The position numbers and the translations under genes were made by a program. The notes below the pieces were generated by a model that worked only from the letters and a program-made list of their open reading frames with translations, searched no databases and had not been told where the DNA came from. DNA of 64,000 nucleotides from Leptodontidium sp. MPI-SDFR-AT-0119 (Eukaryota; Ascomycota; Leotiomycetes; Helotiales; Leptodontidiaceae), in assembly GCA_020726505.1 (NCBI GenBank), contig JAHLEZ010000007.1:1364001-1428000 (forward strand). The letters run 5' to 3'. Positions 1 through 11,528 of the stretch are shown piece after piece; the stretch's first letter is position 1; every line of letters starts with the position of its first letter.

Positions 1-50
1 GGATTTAGTAAAGGCGCATCTTCTGACTAGATACTGGGGATGCAACTCAC

Positions 51-246
51 CTGGAACTTCATGAGTAGCTGGATCGTTCAAAACCCCCATACTCCATTTT
101 GTCGGCCGTCCCTTGTCTTCTTGGAACTCCTCGATTTCTGGAGTTCCTCCATCAGATGCAGAATTACGGCCAAAGAAGGACCGCGCTCGTTCTGAGGTTG
201 GTGTACCGATTGGCGGTCTTCCATCGTCGTGGCCAACTTCTGGCAT
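51..246 (-). CDS. First exon of a probable membrane transporter (partial, runs off left edge)
   Basis: The exon starts at the ATG at 246 and ends at a good donor (GTGAGT) whose first base is at 50; the rest lies outside the window. It encodes about 65 hydrophilic residues: a Gly/Pro/Ser/Arg-rich leader followed by KWSMGVLNDPATHEVPG. From memory, a very similar KWS-GxLND-x-x-x-EVPG stretch sits in the cytosolic N-terminus of a conserved family of fungal MFS transporters; nothing membrane-embedded is visible here, so this is family recall. The long open frame upstream on the same strand (264-749) has no family features and is read as 5' leader or promoter. Confidence 0.4.
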
Positions 247-953
247 ATTGAGCTGGCTCGCCCTCACGAAGCCGATGGCTGGGCCTCTTTCGAGAGCGGT
301 AGTAAACACGGGCGATCCAGTGAGAGGGTAGATTCGTAGGTTGCAGAGAGGTAGAGAAATAGGTCTAGAGCAGGGTTCGAATAGAAGGAATTAGGAATGA
401 CAGCATAAGAATAGAAGTGTAGCGGACCAAGGCGGTCTAACGATGGACTAGATGAGGCGGATGGAATGGCAAAAGATATTCCATTTCTTGAGATTCTGGA
501 GAAGGAGGTTATGGAGACTGAAGCACACCTTGGAAGTTGTCCCTTCTCATTCGGGCGGCGGTGAAAGTCTGACTTGACTTGACTTGGTGGCGCGAGTACC
601 AACCCCACAGAGAGTCTTGGAAGGAGGGCAGGATCGGGGAAGAGCGAGATTGAGAGGATTTGGTAAGGAGAAATGGAGAAGAGAGGATAGAGAAGAGGTA
701 TGAAGAAACTCCAAAGAAATTGATACTTATCCTCTGCGGCCGTAATCATCTATGATTCAGCTCGGAACTGTGGGAGATGGATAGACAGATTGACAGCCAA
801 ACAGACTGTCAGATGCAAGTGATATTTACGCATAACAGAGGGTCTTGCAGCCGATGACGCAACTCCGAGTCGCGCTTTGACTGGGGTTGGAGCTTCAAGA
901 GACAAGCATCAGCAACATCTCGACTTTCCATTCGAGAGCATCAACAACATAAG
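247..953. other. Intergenic region, divergent promoters
   Basis: This separates the leftward partial gene (start 246) from the rightward thioredoxin gene (start 954). I see no gene, RNA or repeat in it. The 161-codon open frame on the minus strand is Ser/Leu/Pro-rich low-complexity translation with no recognisable domain. Confidence 0.5.
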
Positions 954-1646
954 ATGATCACAAGACCTACAACGCGACTCTTGCGAGTCTCACTACTCGC
1001 CCCATTCTCGAGCAGATTCACATGCGCATACACCAACCCCCCCTTTTCCACCCGACGCTTCTCCACCACCAGAGACAAACAGGCCAAAAACCGCATTTTC
1101 ACCCCGTGAGCACCTCCTTCAGCTCCTCACTTCCCCAGCTGACCTCCAGCTGACCTGCGCAACCCACAACACCTTCCCCAAAATTCATGCATGCTAATAC
1201 CAATCAACCGCAGAGTGCGCCGACCAGATGAATTCTACTCGTACCTCTCGCTATCGACCACCTCTCGCACACCCCTCCTGACCTTCTGGACAGCCTCCTA
1301 CTGCAACACCTGCAAATCCGTCTCCCCTATCCTGCAGGACCTCATCAATGCCGGGGTAGGCGAAGAAGAGGGCGGGATCTCGTACTGCGAAGTCGAGTAC
1401 GATGCTATGGATATCATGGATTCTGGACTGGGTATGACTTATATGATTACGAGCATGCCGACGCTCTTGAGTTTTGATCGGGGAGAAGCACAGGTTGGCA
1501 CGAAGATCACGGATCCGAAGCAGATGACGGATATCGAAGGGTTGAAGGAATGGATAAAGAGAGAGGCGAGGAGGGGAGGAAGTGGTGGTGATGGAGGGGG
1601 AACAGGATTATTCGGGGGATTGTTTGGGTTTGGAGAGAAGAAATAA
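954..1646 (+). CDS. Mitochondrial-type thioredoxin
   Basis: Two exons, 954-1105 and 1214-1646, join in frame (CC|A, Pro) to give 194 residues. The intron starts GTGAGC and ends at CAG after AACCG. The N-terminus is Arg/Ser/Thr-rich and nearly free of acidic residues (begins MITRPTTRLLRVS), as expected for a mitochondrial targeting presequence. The thioredoxin fold follows: a beta strand, then CNTC at residues 81-84 as the redox-active CxxC, and a cis-Pro loop in SMPTLLSF. The CxxC reads CNTC rather than the classical CGPC, as in divergent thioredoxin-like proteins. The C-terminus is a Gly-rich tail with a GLFGGLFGFG run. The ATG at 1191 that opens the longest unspliced frame lies inside the intron and is not the start. 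Confidence 0.8.
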
Positions 1647-1745
1647 ATAAATAGGTGGGATGGTGGTGTTGACATTCATGGGCCATTTCATTGTCCTCCC
1701 GAGCTTCTAGACATTCGACGTCCGATCAATGCGATATCTACTGGA

Positions 1746-2437
1746 TCATGGGGTGTAGAAAACCTCCTCGACGCCCTTCCACCATGCTGGCTCCCCGTCA
1801 TAGCTGTTCTTTGCGCCGGGTACGAAGGATTCTTGGTAGCTGTCTGTCATCCTCCACCATTCCTGGACCTTGGGGTTCTCTTTCATGCGCTCCACTGGAT
1901 GGTCGTCAGTACTTTATACAATACACATGGTTGCAGTCGGTATTGGGATTGGGAATAGGACATCGCGCCGCAGAAAGTAGAGGGAACGGAGCCATAGCTG
2001 ATCGCAGAACAACTTGGATAAACAGCAGGAAGAGGGCTCTTACTATCTCCCGCCCAGTTATATCCAACATACTTGAACGAAGCAAACAGAATATGGGTTT
2101 CAGGATCATGGAAGATGGAGTCTATCACTCGCAATAAGAAACATTAGCAAGTAATTCCCATTCCAATCAATCATCATTGCCCAAATGCAACTTTTCTCAA
2201 TTTCAACAAGGGACGAAACTCACAATCCTCAATATTCGAATCCTTGATCTGCTTCAGAACCTCGGGCCAGACTTTGGCATGACACTCCTTGTACTTCTCG
2301 ACAAACTCCGGCTTCAGCTTGACAATCTGCGCGACCCTGCGGCCCTGGTTCTTCAGCCTGTACGTCGGCTTCGACGCAGCTGGCGTGGTAGGACTCGTCG
2401 GAGAGGTCGGGTTGGATGAGGATGTTCCGGCCCACAT
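1746..2437 (-). CDS. L-rhamnose mutarotase family protein (DUF718)
   Basis: Three exons on the minus strand, 2437-2224, 2121-2044 and 1894-1746, give 146 residues; the phases close perfectly (IED|YSIFHDPET and WAGD|MERMKENP). After a Ser/Thr/Pro-rich start come RVAQIVKLKPE, the ECHAKVWPEV segment with the conserved His, the FHDPET turn, and a C-terminal EWWRMTDSYQ...PAWWKGVEEVF. This is the compact ferredoxin-like fold of RhaM/DUF718 proteins, which interconvert L-rhamnose anomers in bacteria. Many fungi carry one copy, and its physiological substrate in fungi is less certain. The alpha-L-rhamnosidase gene about 20 kb away makes a link to rhamnose tempting, but the two are not adjacent. Confidence 0.82.
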
Positions 2438-2860
2438 TGTTGCTTGCTTGCTTGCTCTTTCTTCCTCTTGTTTACTCTGCCCTTTCTAATTGCTCGTCTG
2501 AAATGGTACTGGTACTCGTAACTGTCTGGTCCGGAGAAGATGTCCGAAGAAGATGTATTCCCACTTTCACTCTCTTTCGATCAAGAGATACCAATGCGTA
2601 GACAATAGATGACAATGCGGAAAAATCGGCCCTGTAATCGTAAAATCGAGATATCGCGGATCGATCCGTTCCCGTCCGTTCGTTCAAACTCTACTGTGTT
2701 GTGGTGTGCTGGAATCGTGGGAATCGGATTCGGAGCTCCTGGTGGTGTGAAGCAAGCAGCGAGGTGCGGGGTTGCCTTTTAAACACCTTCCTTCAACTTG
2801 TGCAACACTCCAACGAATTAAGGCTCAACAAGAAAGGAACCTGGAAGCCCAATGGTAAAA

Positions 2861-2891
<31 letters not shown>

Positions 2892-4095
2892 AGGAAATAG
2901 AAGAAAACGTGCAGAAGGAATCAAATCTTGAGAAAATATTGACACGGTGGGAAGAATGTAGGGAGATCGACGTGATTAGAAAATCAAACCGGCGGAGAGA
3001 TGAGGGCCGGCTCTGCCTGCATGGAGATTTCTAAGCCCTCAAGCTCTCGAACTTTACTTTACCTTTCGGTTCCTTTCAAAATGCGCTGCGGGCCTGGCCT
3101 GGCTTTGCTTTTTTCGTACAGGTGTGAAAAAGGTAAGATCGAATTTATCCGGTGCACGTCACCGTCTTTTGCTTCTTTGCTTGCTTCAACTTGTGGGGTG
3201 GATCCGAGGTACTGTGTCTCCGGGAGAATATTGGGCGAGAGTGGGTGCTGGTGGTTGGGAGCTATCCTGCCTATGACTATGGAGGAGGTGGGGTGGGGTT
3301 GTCTGGCTGGTGGGGAGGTGTGTTGAGAGAGCCGTATAACATATGTATGTTTGTATGTCTCGATGTATGTTGCATGTCTCGATCAACAAAAATTCCTGGA
3401 AGGCTGGTCCGTCTCAATCCATATACCTCCAGCTACGTAGCAGTACACAAGTAAGTGAGTGAGTGCGGCATGAATATGACCATCACAAGCTAACACAAGC
3501 CAAATCTTCACATCCCACCAAAGCAAAATCCCATGTGCTCACTCTCAATTCGCCGTCGCGTAGGCAGGCAGGCAGGCAGGTAGGTACGACTTCAAAACCT
3601 CTATTACTGTAATTTACTTGTACTGTTTACTATACCCGCTTCGCTCAAAGCAATTGATATCTGTACTTGCATCCATCCCCATGATACACTTCCTTCCTTC
3701 CCTCCTCTCAGTCAATACCCCTCTCGATCTTTGACGTTCAACAAGACAAAACAAGACCAGACCAGACCAATTGACTCCAATGTATGCTGCTTTGCTCAAC
3801 CATTCATTTCCTTCCCGGACAGACAGACAGACAGACACAGAAAACAACGAACATGAAACCCTCCTCTCCTCTGGACGAGGACGAGGATGTTGAATTTTCC
3901 CACCACCCATTGGCACCGGATACCCAAACAGATAAACCACATACAGTTCCTATCGTATACCATTTGTTTGAGAATACAACAAGAAGGATGAGGCGGAATC
4001 GGAGGAAAAGGAAAGAGCTCCGTCGAGTCGGCTCGGGACAGTGTGAGCTTTTCTAGATAATATTACAAAAACGGCTTAGGAGAAAGGAAGGCCGT
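2438..4095. other. Intergenic region with short tandem repeats
   Basis: No gene is supportable. It contains a (CT)n tract at about 2861-2894, a GCAG/GGCA-rich repeat near 3567-3585, and a GACA repeat near 3819-3837. Short open frames here lack domains and sit on these repeats. It holds the promoter of the mutarotase gene and, at its right end, the 3' side of the GDT1-family gene. Confidence 0.5.
2861..2894. repeat. (CT)n microsatellite
   Basis: About 34 bases of CT dinucleotides with one CTTT interruption, lying upstream of the mutarotase-family gene. It explains the Ser/Leu-rich open frames that cross it. Confidence 0.9.
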
Positions 4096-5780
4096 CTACG
4101 AGTAGTACGCTTCCACGAGGTAGATGACTCCGAATACCAAAAAGGCAATTGCGCCACCCAATGTGACTATGAACTGTTAGCCATTGCTCTGATATAAGGG
4201 CAGATTTGTGGAACATACCAACTCTCAAGCTGACTTTACCAGCAATCGCTCGGCCTCCAATGACTGCTATTCCTGTACATACGGCATGCCCACTGATTGC
4301 TCCACCAGTAACCCACCAGTAATCTTGACCTGCAGCCATAGCGATTGTAGCAATCTGGCTTCGGTCGCCCCATTCGCCCAAGAAAGTCATTATAAAGGTC
4401 TGTACCCAGGCGGGGCTGAGAAGGAGAGAGAGGAGGTTGTGTAAACCTCCCATGATACCCTTCACTGTCGATCGAGGAGGGGAGGGTGAGCGGTCCGGAG
4501 ATGACGATGGGCTTCGTGGTGGAATGCGGGAACCAGATCTCGATTTCCTTGAGCTAGCTCGACCCATGCCCATTTCAAGAGCATATGGTGAAATTGATGA
4601 TCGTCTTCTGCCTTGTTGCCGCGCAAGATGTTCCTTCTCTTCTAATTCCTGTTCAACCTCCTGCATTTCTGCTCCAACTCCTTCATCGGGACTCATTGCC
4701 AAACCCTCCTTCATCAGTCGTGCGCCAAAAATGAGGAAGAGTGCACAAGCAAGGAAGTTTGTAAACTTCTTGGGAATAAGCGTCGGGACTGCATGGCCGA
4801 GCACTGCGGAAAGGACGGTCATGGTAATCAATGCCGAAAATGCAGCAGAGAAGACCAACAGTCTGTCGTGCTTCATCGCCATGAGAGCTGCAATCAAAAA
4901 TGTCTTATCTCCAATTTCCGAGAACAGAATCATTGTGAGAGACAAGAGGAATGAATGAAGAGGCTGAATGAGACCCTCGGTTGTTTCGTCCTCCAGGTAC
5001 TCCGCCTTCGAGCTCGATTTTGAGTCTGGTTTGGAGATATCGAGATGGTCTTTGTTGGCGGAATTTGGTAGGGGATGAGGGAGATTGTTTGGCGTACTAG
5101 GCAGGTCGTTTGGTTTCTACGAAAGTCAGCTTCAGGAGACATGAAATCTAGGGAAGGGCGCTCACCTCAAGCCCAGCGAGACCTTCTCCATCTTCACCAT
5201 CCTTATCAATTGATGTCTTGATCTTTTCACCGTCGAGTTTAGTTTGCTCGCTAAGAGGTAGTGGTGGAGCTTCCTTTGGTGAGTCTGGTGTCTTTTCCAA
5301 TTTTTCTCCAGTCTGCCCTTCCTGTGCTTTGCGCGCCTTATCCTTTTCACTCACTCCACCCTCAGTACCTGTCGTGCCGACCTTTGGCGGTTCCCGATTT
5401 GGGTCGTCCATTACTCCATCATTGACCTGTGGAATCTTCTCTCCATTTGCTGTGACAAGTTCCGTATCATCCTTTCCTAGGACCTTTTCTTCCTCCGAGC
5501 CAACCTTTGGCTTCTTGATATCCTTGTCTCCAACCCAAGGGCCAGCGTGTGGTTTCCCATCCATCCCATCCACCGGCGCATCTTTCGTTCCTATATCGAA
5601 CCTCGACTTGGTATTGAGATCGACCGCAGGGGTCGGGATGGGATCTATCCGTGCATCTCGAGGTTGTGGATTTTTGGAAAGTGTGGCCTGCGTATTATCT
5701 TGAGCGCCAACTGCGAGAGCTGTTGCGAACGAGGGTAGGAGGAGGAGCAGCAATGGCGCAGGGCGTCTGCGGAACTTCAT
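4096..5780 (-). CDS. GDT1-family (UPF0016) Ca2+/Mn2+:H+ exchanger
   Basis: Three exons, 5780-5166, 5116-4219 and 4166-4096, give 527 residues. Both repeats of the family's signature are present: E-x-G-D-K in MILFSEIGDKT and E-x-G-D-R in FLGEWGDRSQ, each at the start of a three-helix bundle. The protein begins with a clear signal peptide (MKFRRRPAP then a Leu/Ala core) followed by about 200 polar Asp/Lys/Pro-rich residues before the first helix. The loop between the two halves is long, charged and Ser/Arg-rich. In yeast, Gdt1 is a Golgi protein that imports Mn2+/Ca2+ in exchange for protons for glycosylation; the same role is inferred here. The tail ends VYLVEAYYS-like after a short third exon. 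Confidence 0.88.
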
Positions 5781-6859
5781 TGTGATGGTATTTTAGAGGC
5801 TGCTGTTGCGGTCAATGACCAGCAATTGTAGGGAGACGCGAGGGAGGTATGGCACGCGAGTTGAGAGCTCGAAGCAGGAGGATATGTTAGTGTGATCCAA
5901 GTGACGTGGCGAGGTCGATTGTTTTTGGAAGGTGCCACGAAAGAAGACGAAAGAGGGGGAGAGAGAGGAGGTTGAATGTTGGTTGTATGGCTGAGCGGAA
6001 GGAGCGTAGAGAAGAGAATAAAGTAGGAGGAAGGAAGTGGTGAGAATTAGACTCCAAGATTTGTTCTGAATTCCAGTCGCGACATAGGTACGAGCAGGTA
6101 CAGTAGGGGATGAAAAGGCTGCTAAGGCAGTGCAGTGCTGTGGTGGAATTCTAGCCTCATGCGCTGACAAGGGGCGTACAAGGGAGGCACTACTCCGCGT
6201 CGGTGCTGGCGTGTCGTGCCTAACCTAAACCAGAAATGGAAAGGGAAAGGGGCCAGCAAATCAATGATAAAGTATTGCGGACAGCAGCCAGCCAGGCCAG
6301 GGCAGGCCAACGACAGGGTTGAAGTTCCAGCCAGAGAAAAGACTCAAAAGATATTCGTTCTCACAAGGCTATGTATTAAGTATAACAGTAGAATACCTAC
6401 CCAGTGGTTGCGATCAATGCACGAGACTTGCTCTTGTAGAGTTTCAGGTTTCAACTCGACTTGACCACCAGGACTTCAATTGACAGCATTTCCCTACTCC
6501 TCGGCTCTTCTATTCCGCGCTCACTCACTCCATCATCCTTCTCACTTCCTTCCACCAATCTTCCTTTCTAAATTTGGAAGTGGATGGAGTAAGTTGCCTT
6601 CCGGGCCGGTGCTGCTGCTAGACCCACGGCCCAGGCCAGGGCAACGCAAGGGATGCCAAGCCTGCAGGGCTCACCAACTCTCTGTCTGTCACATGACGTG
6701 ACGTAGCGGGGGGTTTCGCGTGCTAACTTCCAGCTTGATCAACAAAGCCAGGCCAGGGCTGGTGCGCGCGCGTCGAACTCCAGAGCTTCCATGCAGGCCA
6801 GGACCTCCAACACTCCCACCACCCATTGAGAGAAACCTGCCGACCAGAGGACTGCCAAA
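5781..6859. other. Intergenic region, divergent promoters
   Basis: About 1.1 kb between the divergent GDT1-family gene and the TRF-family gene. Open frames here are short and featureless. Nothing else is visible. Confidence 0.5.
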
Positions 6860-9614
6860 ATGGCACCGCGAAGTACTGCTCGCTCTTCCGCCGCGCGCGC
6901 TCAAGCATCGTCACCCCCGAAAGAATCGCGTTTGTCGCAGAGTCCAGTTGGACGGAGAACAAGATCCAGTCGAAGTCGGAGCGTCGATCCAGAGGCCACC
7001 GATGCTACCAGGAATAAACAACGAGTGGGAATGAGAGGAGATCGCGAAACCAGCGTGAGCAGTGTTGGAAGCGCCACGAGTGCTTCGAGCGCAGGATCCC
7101 GTACCAGAAAGCGCGCCTGGAAACCTGGTATCAATCAAGGTAAGGGTACCAGAACAATGTGCTGAGCTACTTGCTGATACCTAGCTACAGAGCTTTCGAT
7201 AGTAGCTGAGGACGATGAAGGGAAGGAGGAAGTGAGGGGGTTTGATCCATCAGACGATGAGGATGAGGATGTCGCAATCGAATTCATCGACATACAAAAC
7301 CAAGGCGCGCGTTCTCCCGCCATGTCACAGATGTCCGGTACTACGGCCATGACATCCTATTCGGCTCAGGAAATTGCCAAGCTGGACCCGATGATGGCGG
7401 AAATTCTTCGTGAACTTCTGGAAAGTGCGTCGAAAATACTGGACCAACTCGCGCCAAAGGATGCAATCGAAACCGAAGAACAAGTCGAAATGATTGTGGC
7501 GGATTTGAAGGTTCCCGGATCGCGGCGCGGGAAGCACCTACACCTTCACGAGCAAATTTTTATGGTAGCCAAAGCCCACTATGGAAGTGACATATACATT
7601 CGGCCCTCGTTCGTTCTACGAAAGCTCCTTGGGACTGCCAATCCAGAGGAAGGAAATTTCCGTCCAGATCCAGTCATTTATGCAGCCAATCTCGCAACTC
7701 TTGTTACAGAATTTCTGGTGTTACAAAGAGGAGAAGCCAAAACCAAGAGCACTCTTCAAGGCGTCTGTTATATATTTCCAGAATCTTTCACCGGCAAACT
7801 CGACGAAGTTGTGCAAGCTGGGCAGAGCGACCTGGTGGACGAGGTTTTCGACTTGGCCCTAGACTTTTACACTCAATCTGCGATGGTCTGCTTGGCTCTT
7901 ATGGACGAAGGAGATGAATTAACACCCGATCAAGTTCTAGCTTCTATTTTCTACGATCAGTACGACGAATCGGATCCAAGGGCTCCTTTCGCAGAAATGA
8001 CGGATGGCGGTGTACTGAAAAATATATTGCGGTCTGGCCAGCCCTATTCAGAAGTCCAAGTCGAGATGATCCAAGAGAGATTGGCTTTGATCAATAGCAC
8101 ATTTCGAAATAGCGATGAAGCCCGCGAGGTCCGCGACTTGGTCGATTTTGATCAGCTAAATGAGATGTTTCCGTGGCTGACTTTCATTACCCATCTTGTC
8201 CAATGGACCCGAAGCCGCTTCACCGAAATAACTCAAACCATCAGCAAACAAGGCGGCATCGACGAAATTACCAAGTCCCTTATCGAGCTCATAAAATCCA
8301 ACGATAGCCAAGTCGAGATTCGATATGATCCACCGCCCACCGTCACCAGGAAACGAGAGCTCCTACCAGCAGCTGATATCACGCAAAGCAATAAGAGGTA
8401 AGGCTGTACTTACATTGTGTCCCACGATGGCGGCCACAATCTTCTGTCAAATTTTCCATTTAGGATAAGTGCTGCCACTCCGTGGAAAGTGGGCTAACGG
8501 TTTCTTAGCTTTATGTATCGTGGTCTCGGTCAAACTCTTCGGAAACTGAAAGAAACGAATGTTGGTAATTCTTCATCTGACCAGGAACCTGCGGTTGTTC
8601 TTGCCTCGTCGTCCCGCCCACAACCACGGTCCAAACAAGCGTCATCGGCACTAATACCAGTGCCCGCTCAACACCATCCAGACCCCAGACAAGAATTTGA
8701 TGAAGACGTGATGGACTATAGAGACGACAATTCAGACGAACGACTACGACCAACTGCTGAGTATATCGCTGCATGGAATGAGAATAGCAAAGAGAAAAAT
8801 AAGGAGAACCACAAACCCGCAGCAAAGCCAGTCGCTAGGCCAAGACTCATCGACCGTCAGCCTAACGCGCAGAAGGTAGTCTGGGATGAGACTCAGGATA
8901 GCATCGCTGGACCCTCCTCGCCTACGACAAGGCCTCGGGCGGGGAGCGAACACAGCGATGAAAGCGAAGACCAAGGATTTCAGGAGGACGACCGGCACGT
9001 TGATCCCAATCGAAGGGCCTTTGCACCACCTGGGCCTCGCCTCTCTCCAGTGGAAGACTCACCGCCGCCTCGCAAAAGACAGCGTGTAAGTCAACGCGAA
9101 ATCAGCCCTCGCGTTGAATCGAGTCGATCTCGTGTGCAGGAGAGACCTGAAAGAGCAGATTCTGACAGAGCTAGAAGCGAAATGTTAGATGACCCTGACT
9201 TTGACAGTGACTTGGAAGATGGCAATCCGGCGCCGACAGCTACCCAAGTCAGTGTTGCTGCCCGTTATGCTACGGCAAGAGCCAAGGGCGTCCAGGCACC
9301 GAAGGGCCGAACGCCTTGGTCTGATCGAGACTCTGAACTTCTGGAACGCCGTATAGAAGAATATGGCTGTGCGTGGTCTACGATTTTCCGGTTGGGAGGG
9401 TGGGAGTTCCCGCGGAGCCAGGTGGCTCTGAAGGACAGGGCTCGGAACATGAAGGTCAACATGCTGAAGTAAGAAGATATGCCTCATTTACAACCACTTC
9501 GACTAATTTCAAAACAGGTTAGGCTTGCCGCTACCTCTGAATTGGGAGCAAGTTCCTTTGGGCAAGAAGGAGATTGCTTTGGTGAGGACCAGATTTCCCG
9601 ATTATGAGGAATAG
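6860..9614 (+). CDS. TRF-family telomere repeat-binding protein (Taz1/Tbf1-like)
   Basis: Four exons, 6860-7139, 7191-8397, 8509-9468 and 9518-9614, give 847 residues with all phases closing. Order: a basic Ser/Arg N-terminus; an acidic patch (SDDEDEDVAIEF); a helical domain of about residues 160-470 beginning MMAEILRELLESAS, read as the TRFH-like dimerisation domain; a long polar linker; and a C-terminal Myb-like telobox domain at about residues 760-810 with TPWSDRDSELLERRI and the third-helix motif VALKDRARNMK. The last helix matches the VxLKDKxRN telobox signature of TTAGGG binders. Single-Myb plus TRFH is the layout of fungal Taz1/Tbf1 proteins, which bind telomeres or act as general regulatory factors. 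I cannot decide between those two from sequence alone. Confidence 0.8.
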
Positions 9615-10035
9615 GAGTTAGAGGTGCGGCTTTCATTGCGGAATGGTTTTGGTGGGGCAAAGGTTGATACCCACAACGTACAGACTCACAGGCTGGCGTT
9701 TTTATTTTGGGGCATGGGAGGTTGTCTACCAGGCGTAAGAGGGAGGTTGGCGTTTCGGTTGTATATATGGATACTGCTGTGGCGTCGAATTTTTGAAGAC
9801 TTTCGCCTCACAAGTACTGTTTATCCAACATTAGCAATATACGTTGGCTAGATTCTGATTTTGGGGTTGGGGGGGGGCAAGTGGTGAGTAATGAAACCCC
9901 AAATTCGGCTAGCGCAAGAAGGGAGGATCAAGGAAATACAGGCACCTTGAATTCATCTTCCTCATTGCAAAAACAATCTGTTTATGCTTACAGCGTCAAG
10001 ATGCGAGCACAGCTAGTGCTCTCATTAACCAAGAT
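9615..10035. other. Intergenic region
   Basis: This is the 3' flank of the telomere-binding protein gene, with a G-run near 9867-9877. No gene is supportable. Its right part runs into the decayed transposon. Confidence 0.4.
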
Positions 10036-11043
10036 GTATGCGAAGACTCTGAGGAGAGGTTCCAGGGGCAGTAATCATTAAAAGGCCTCTCTTCTTTGCG
10101 TAGTTTTAAACTGCAATGAAGTCGTGTGCCAAATCCTTATCTTACCAAAGAATTATATTATTTAAGTCCTTCCTAAGCCCCTCGAGGATTTCGATATAGA
10201 CTTCGGCATTCATCTTACCAACTAAGTTCGGGATCTTATAAGTAAAAGCTCGTCGATAATCTCTTCTGACGATACAAAGGACCGAAACCATCTACGAATA
10301 ATTCTCCTCCCAAACTTTCTTCTTTACCCGCTTCAATAGCATCTCTTTTCGGTGATAGTTCATAAGCTTATGTCGATGTTCCCTCCCTCCCGTTTGACTC
10401 GTTTTGTAGCTTGCGGACCGACACCGAAGTGAAACTCGTCGCAGAAGTAGACGTCGTTCCATTGCTCCGAATGTAGCCTTTCCTCAGGTTATTCTTCGGA
10501 GAATTCGACTCGCTCTTTAGCTATTCGCCAAGGTAACTTCTACTCTTCGTAACACACTGCGTTAATAATCCCCGAGTCGTCTCGACATGCTTTCTGAACT
10601 ACTTATGTATTGACTTCTCGATAGCCAAGAGGTTTTTGAAATGCCATGTTACGGGCAGCTAAACTCCTGCTTGTGTAACTAAATCGAGCCAAGGTGCTCC
10701 TCGATCGTCTAATGTCTCCACTTCATCTGAACAATACTATTCGATCGCAGCAGTGTCGTTCCGAGTAAGAGTACGCTTTCGTCCGCGGGGATCAGGGCCT
10801 GAGTTTTCGATATTATAAAAGGTTCGGAGCTTTTTCGATGCTGCAATACGGCTTTGAGAGCGAGTTGAGGCTCCGGTAAGCTTTTCGATAATCGAAGAAG
10901 GGATAAGCTACTGAGGCTCTAATTTAAGAGCTTTCGCAAAGATGATATTCAATCGTTGAGGCGTTTTCAAGTGGCCTGATTCGCAGTAGAGATTAGGAGA
11001 GGGGGTATAATACTTACGCATTCGATAGCTTGATTTACGTGCC
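10036..11043 (-). pseudogene. Decayed Tc1/mariner-type transposase
   Basis: Read on the minus strand from ATG at 11043, the segment starts MARKSSYRMRKYYTPS and then passes through recognisable transposase blocks in changing frames. The first catalytic block is DVYFCDEFHFGVGPQ near 10430-10460. VGKMNAEVYIEILEGL lies near 10170-10220, and a DKDLAHD...ITAPGTSP block near 10060-10140 is where the second and third acidic residues belong. Frames are interrupted by several TAG/TAA/TGA codons and indels, so it cannot make protein. DEFHFGxGPQ is typical of a fungal Tc1-like group. I looked for terminal inverted repeats on both sides and could not find convincing ones, so the element's ends are undefined. 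Confidence 0.75.
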
Positions 11044-11528
11044 ATAAATGTGTGTAGAGAGTTGTTTGTTTAACTTAAAAAAGCAAGTAAACAAGCTAAG
11101 CTGTGTAGCACGTGCGTCAAAATCGGCCACCTAATTCACCGATGGAGAGCACAGAGTACTGTAGGTACTCCCTACGGCCCTAATAAATGTTAATTGTCAC
11201 CTGTTTACATGGGTATTCTCGGCGAACTAGCTAGGATCGCAGGGTGGTCTGACCAATCACCTGATTTCAGCCTTTCTTGTTATATGTCGTTAAATACTGG
11301 TTTAAATTTAAAGACCCCTGTACGAACTAGCCTTGCCCGCTGCAAACGGCTAATGAGGCGCAAATCATTCCTGGTCAAGCCACGCCTAACACAAGCGACG
11401 AACATTGTTTATTCTGGACAACTTCGCCTGATGTCGCAAACGCATCCGAAAGTTGCAACAGCAGCAACTATTCTGCGGCAAATACTCTCCCTGCACCCGA
11501 TCAGCCCATTGATAATTGGATTGACACC
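11044..11528. other. Intergenic or decayed sequence
   Basis: This lies between the transposase relic and the decarboxylase-like pseudogene. A plus-strand frame through about 11340-11528 continues directly into the pseudogene frame and reads as Asn/Ser/Thr/Pro-rich sequence without a recognised domain. It may be decayed upstream coding sequence. Confidence 0.35.

Noticed and set aside
360..395. GGGTTCGAAT resembling a tRNA T-loop
   Set aside because: No acceptor, D or anticodon stems can be folded around it on either strand. No tRNA was found in the window.
264..749. 161-codon minus-strand open frame
   Set aside because: Ser/Leu/Pro-rich with no domain, directly upstream of the left partial gene's ATG; better read as leader or promoter.
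1691..2137. 148-codon plus-strand frame
   Set aside because: Antisense to the second and third exons of the mutarotase-family gene.
10036..11160. Terminal inverted repeats for the Tc1-type relic
   Set aside because: I compared both flanks by eye and found no convincing pair, so element ends are not claimed.
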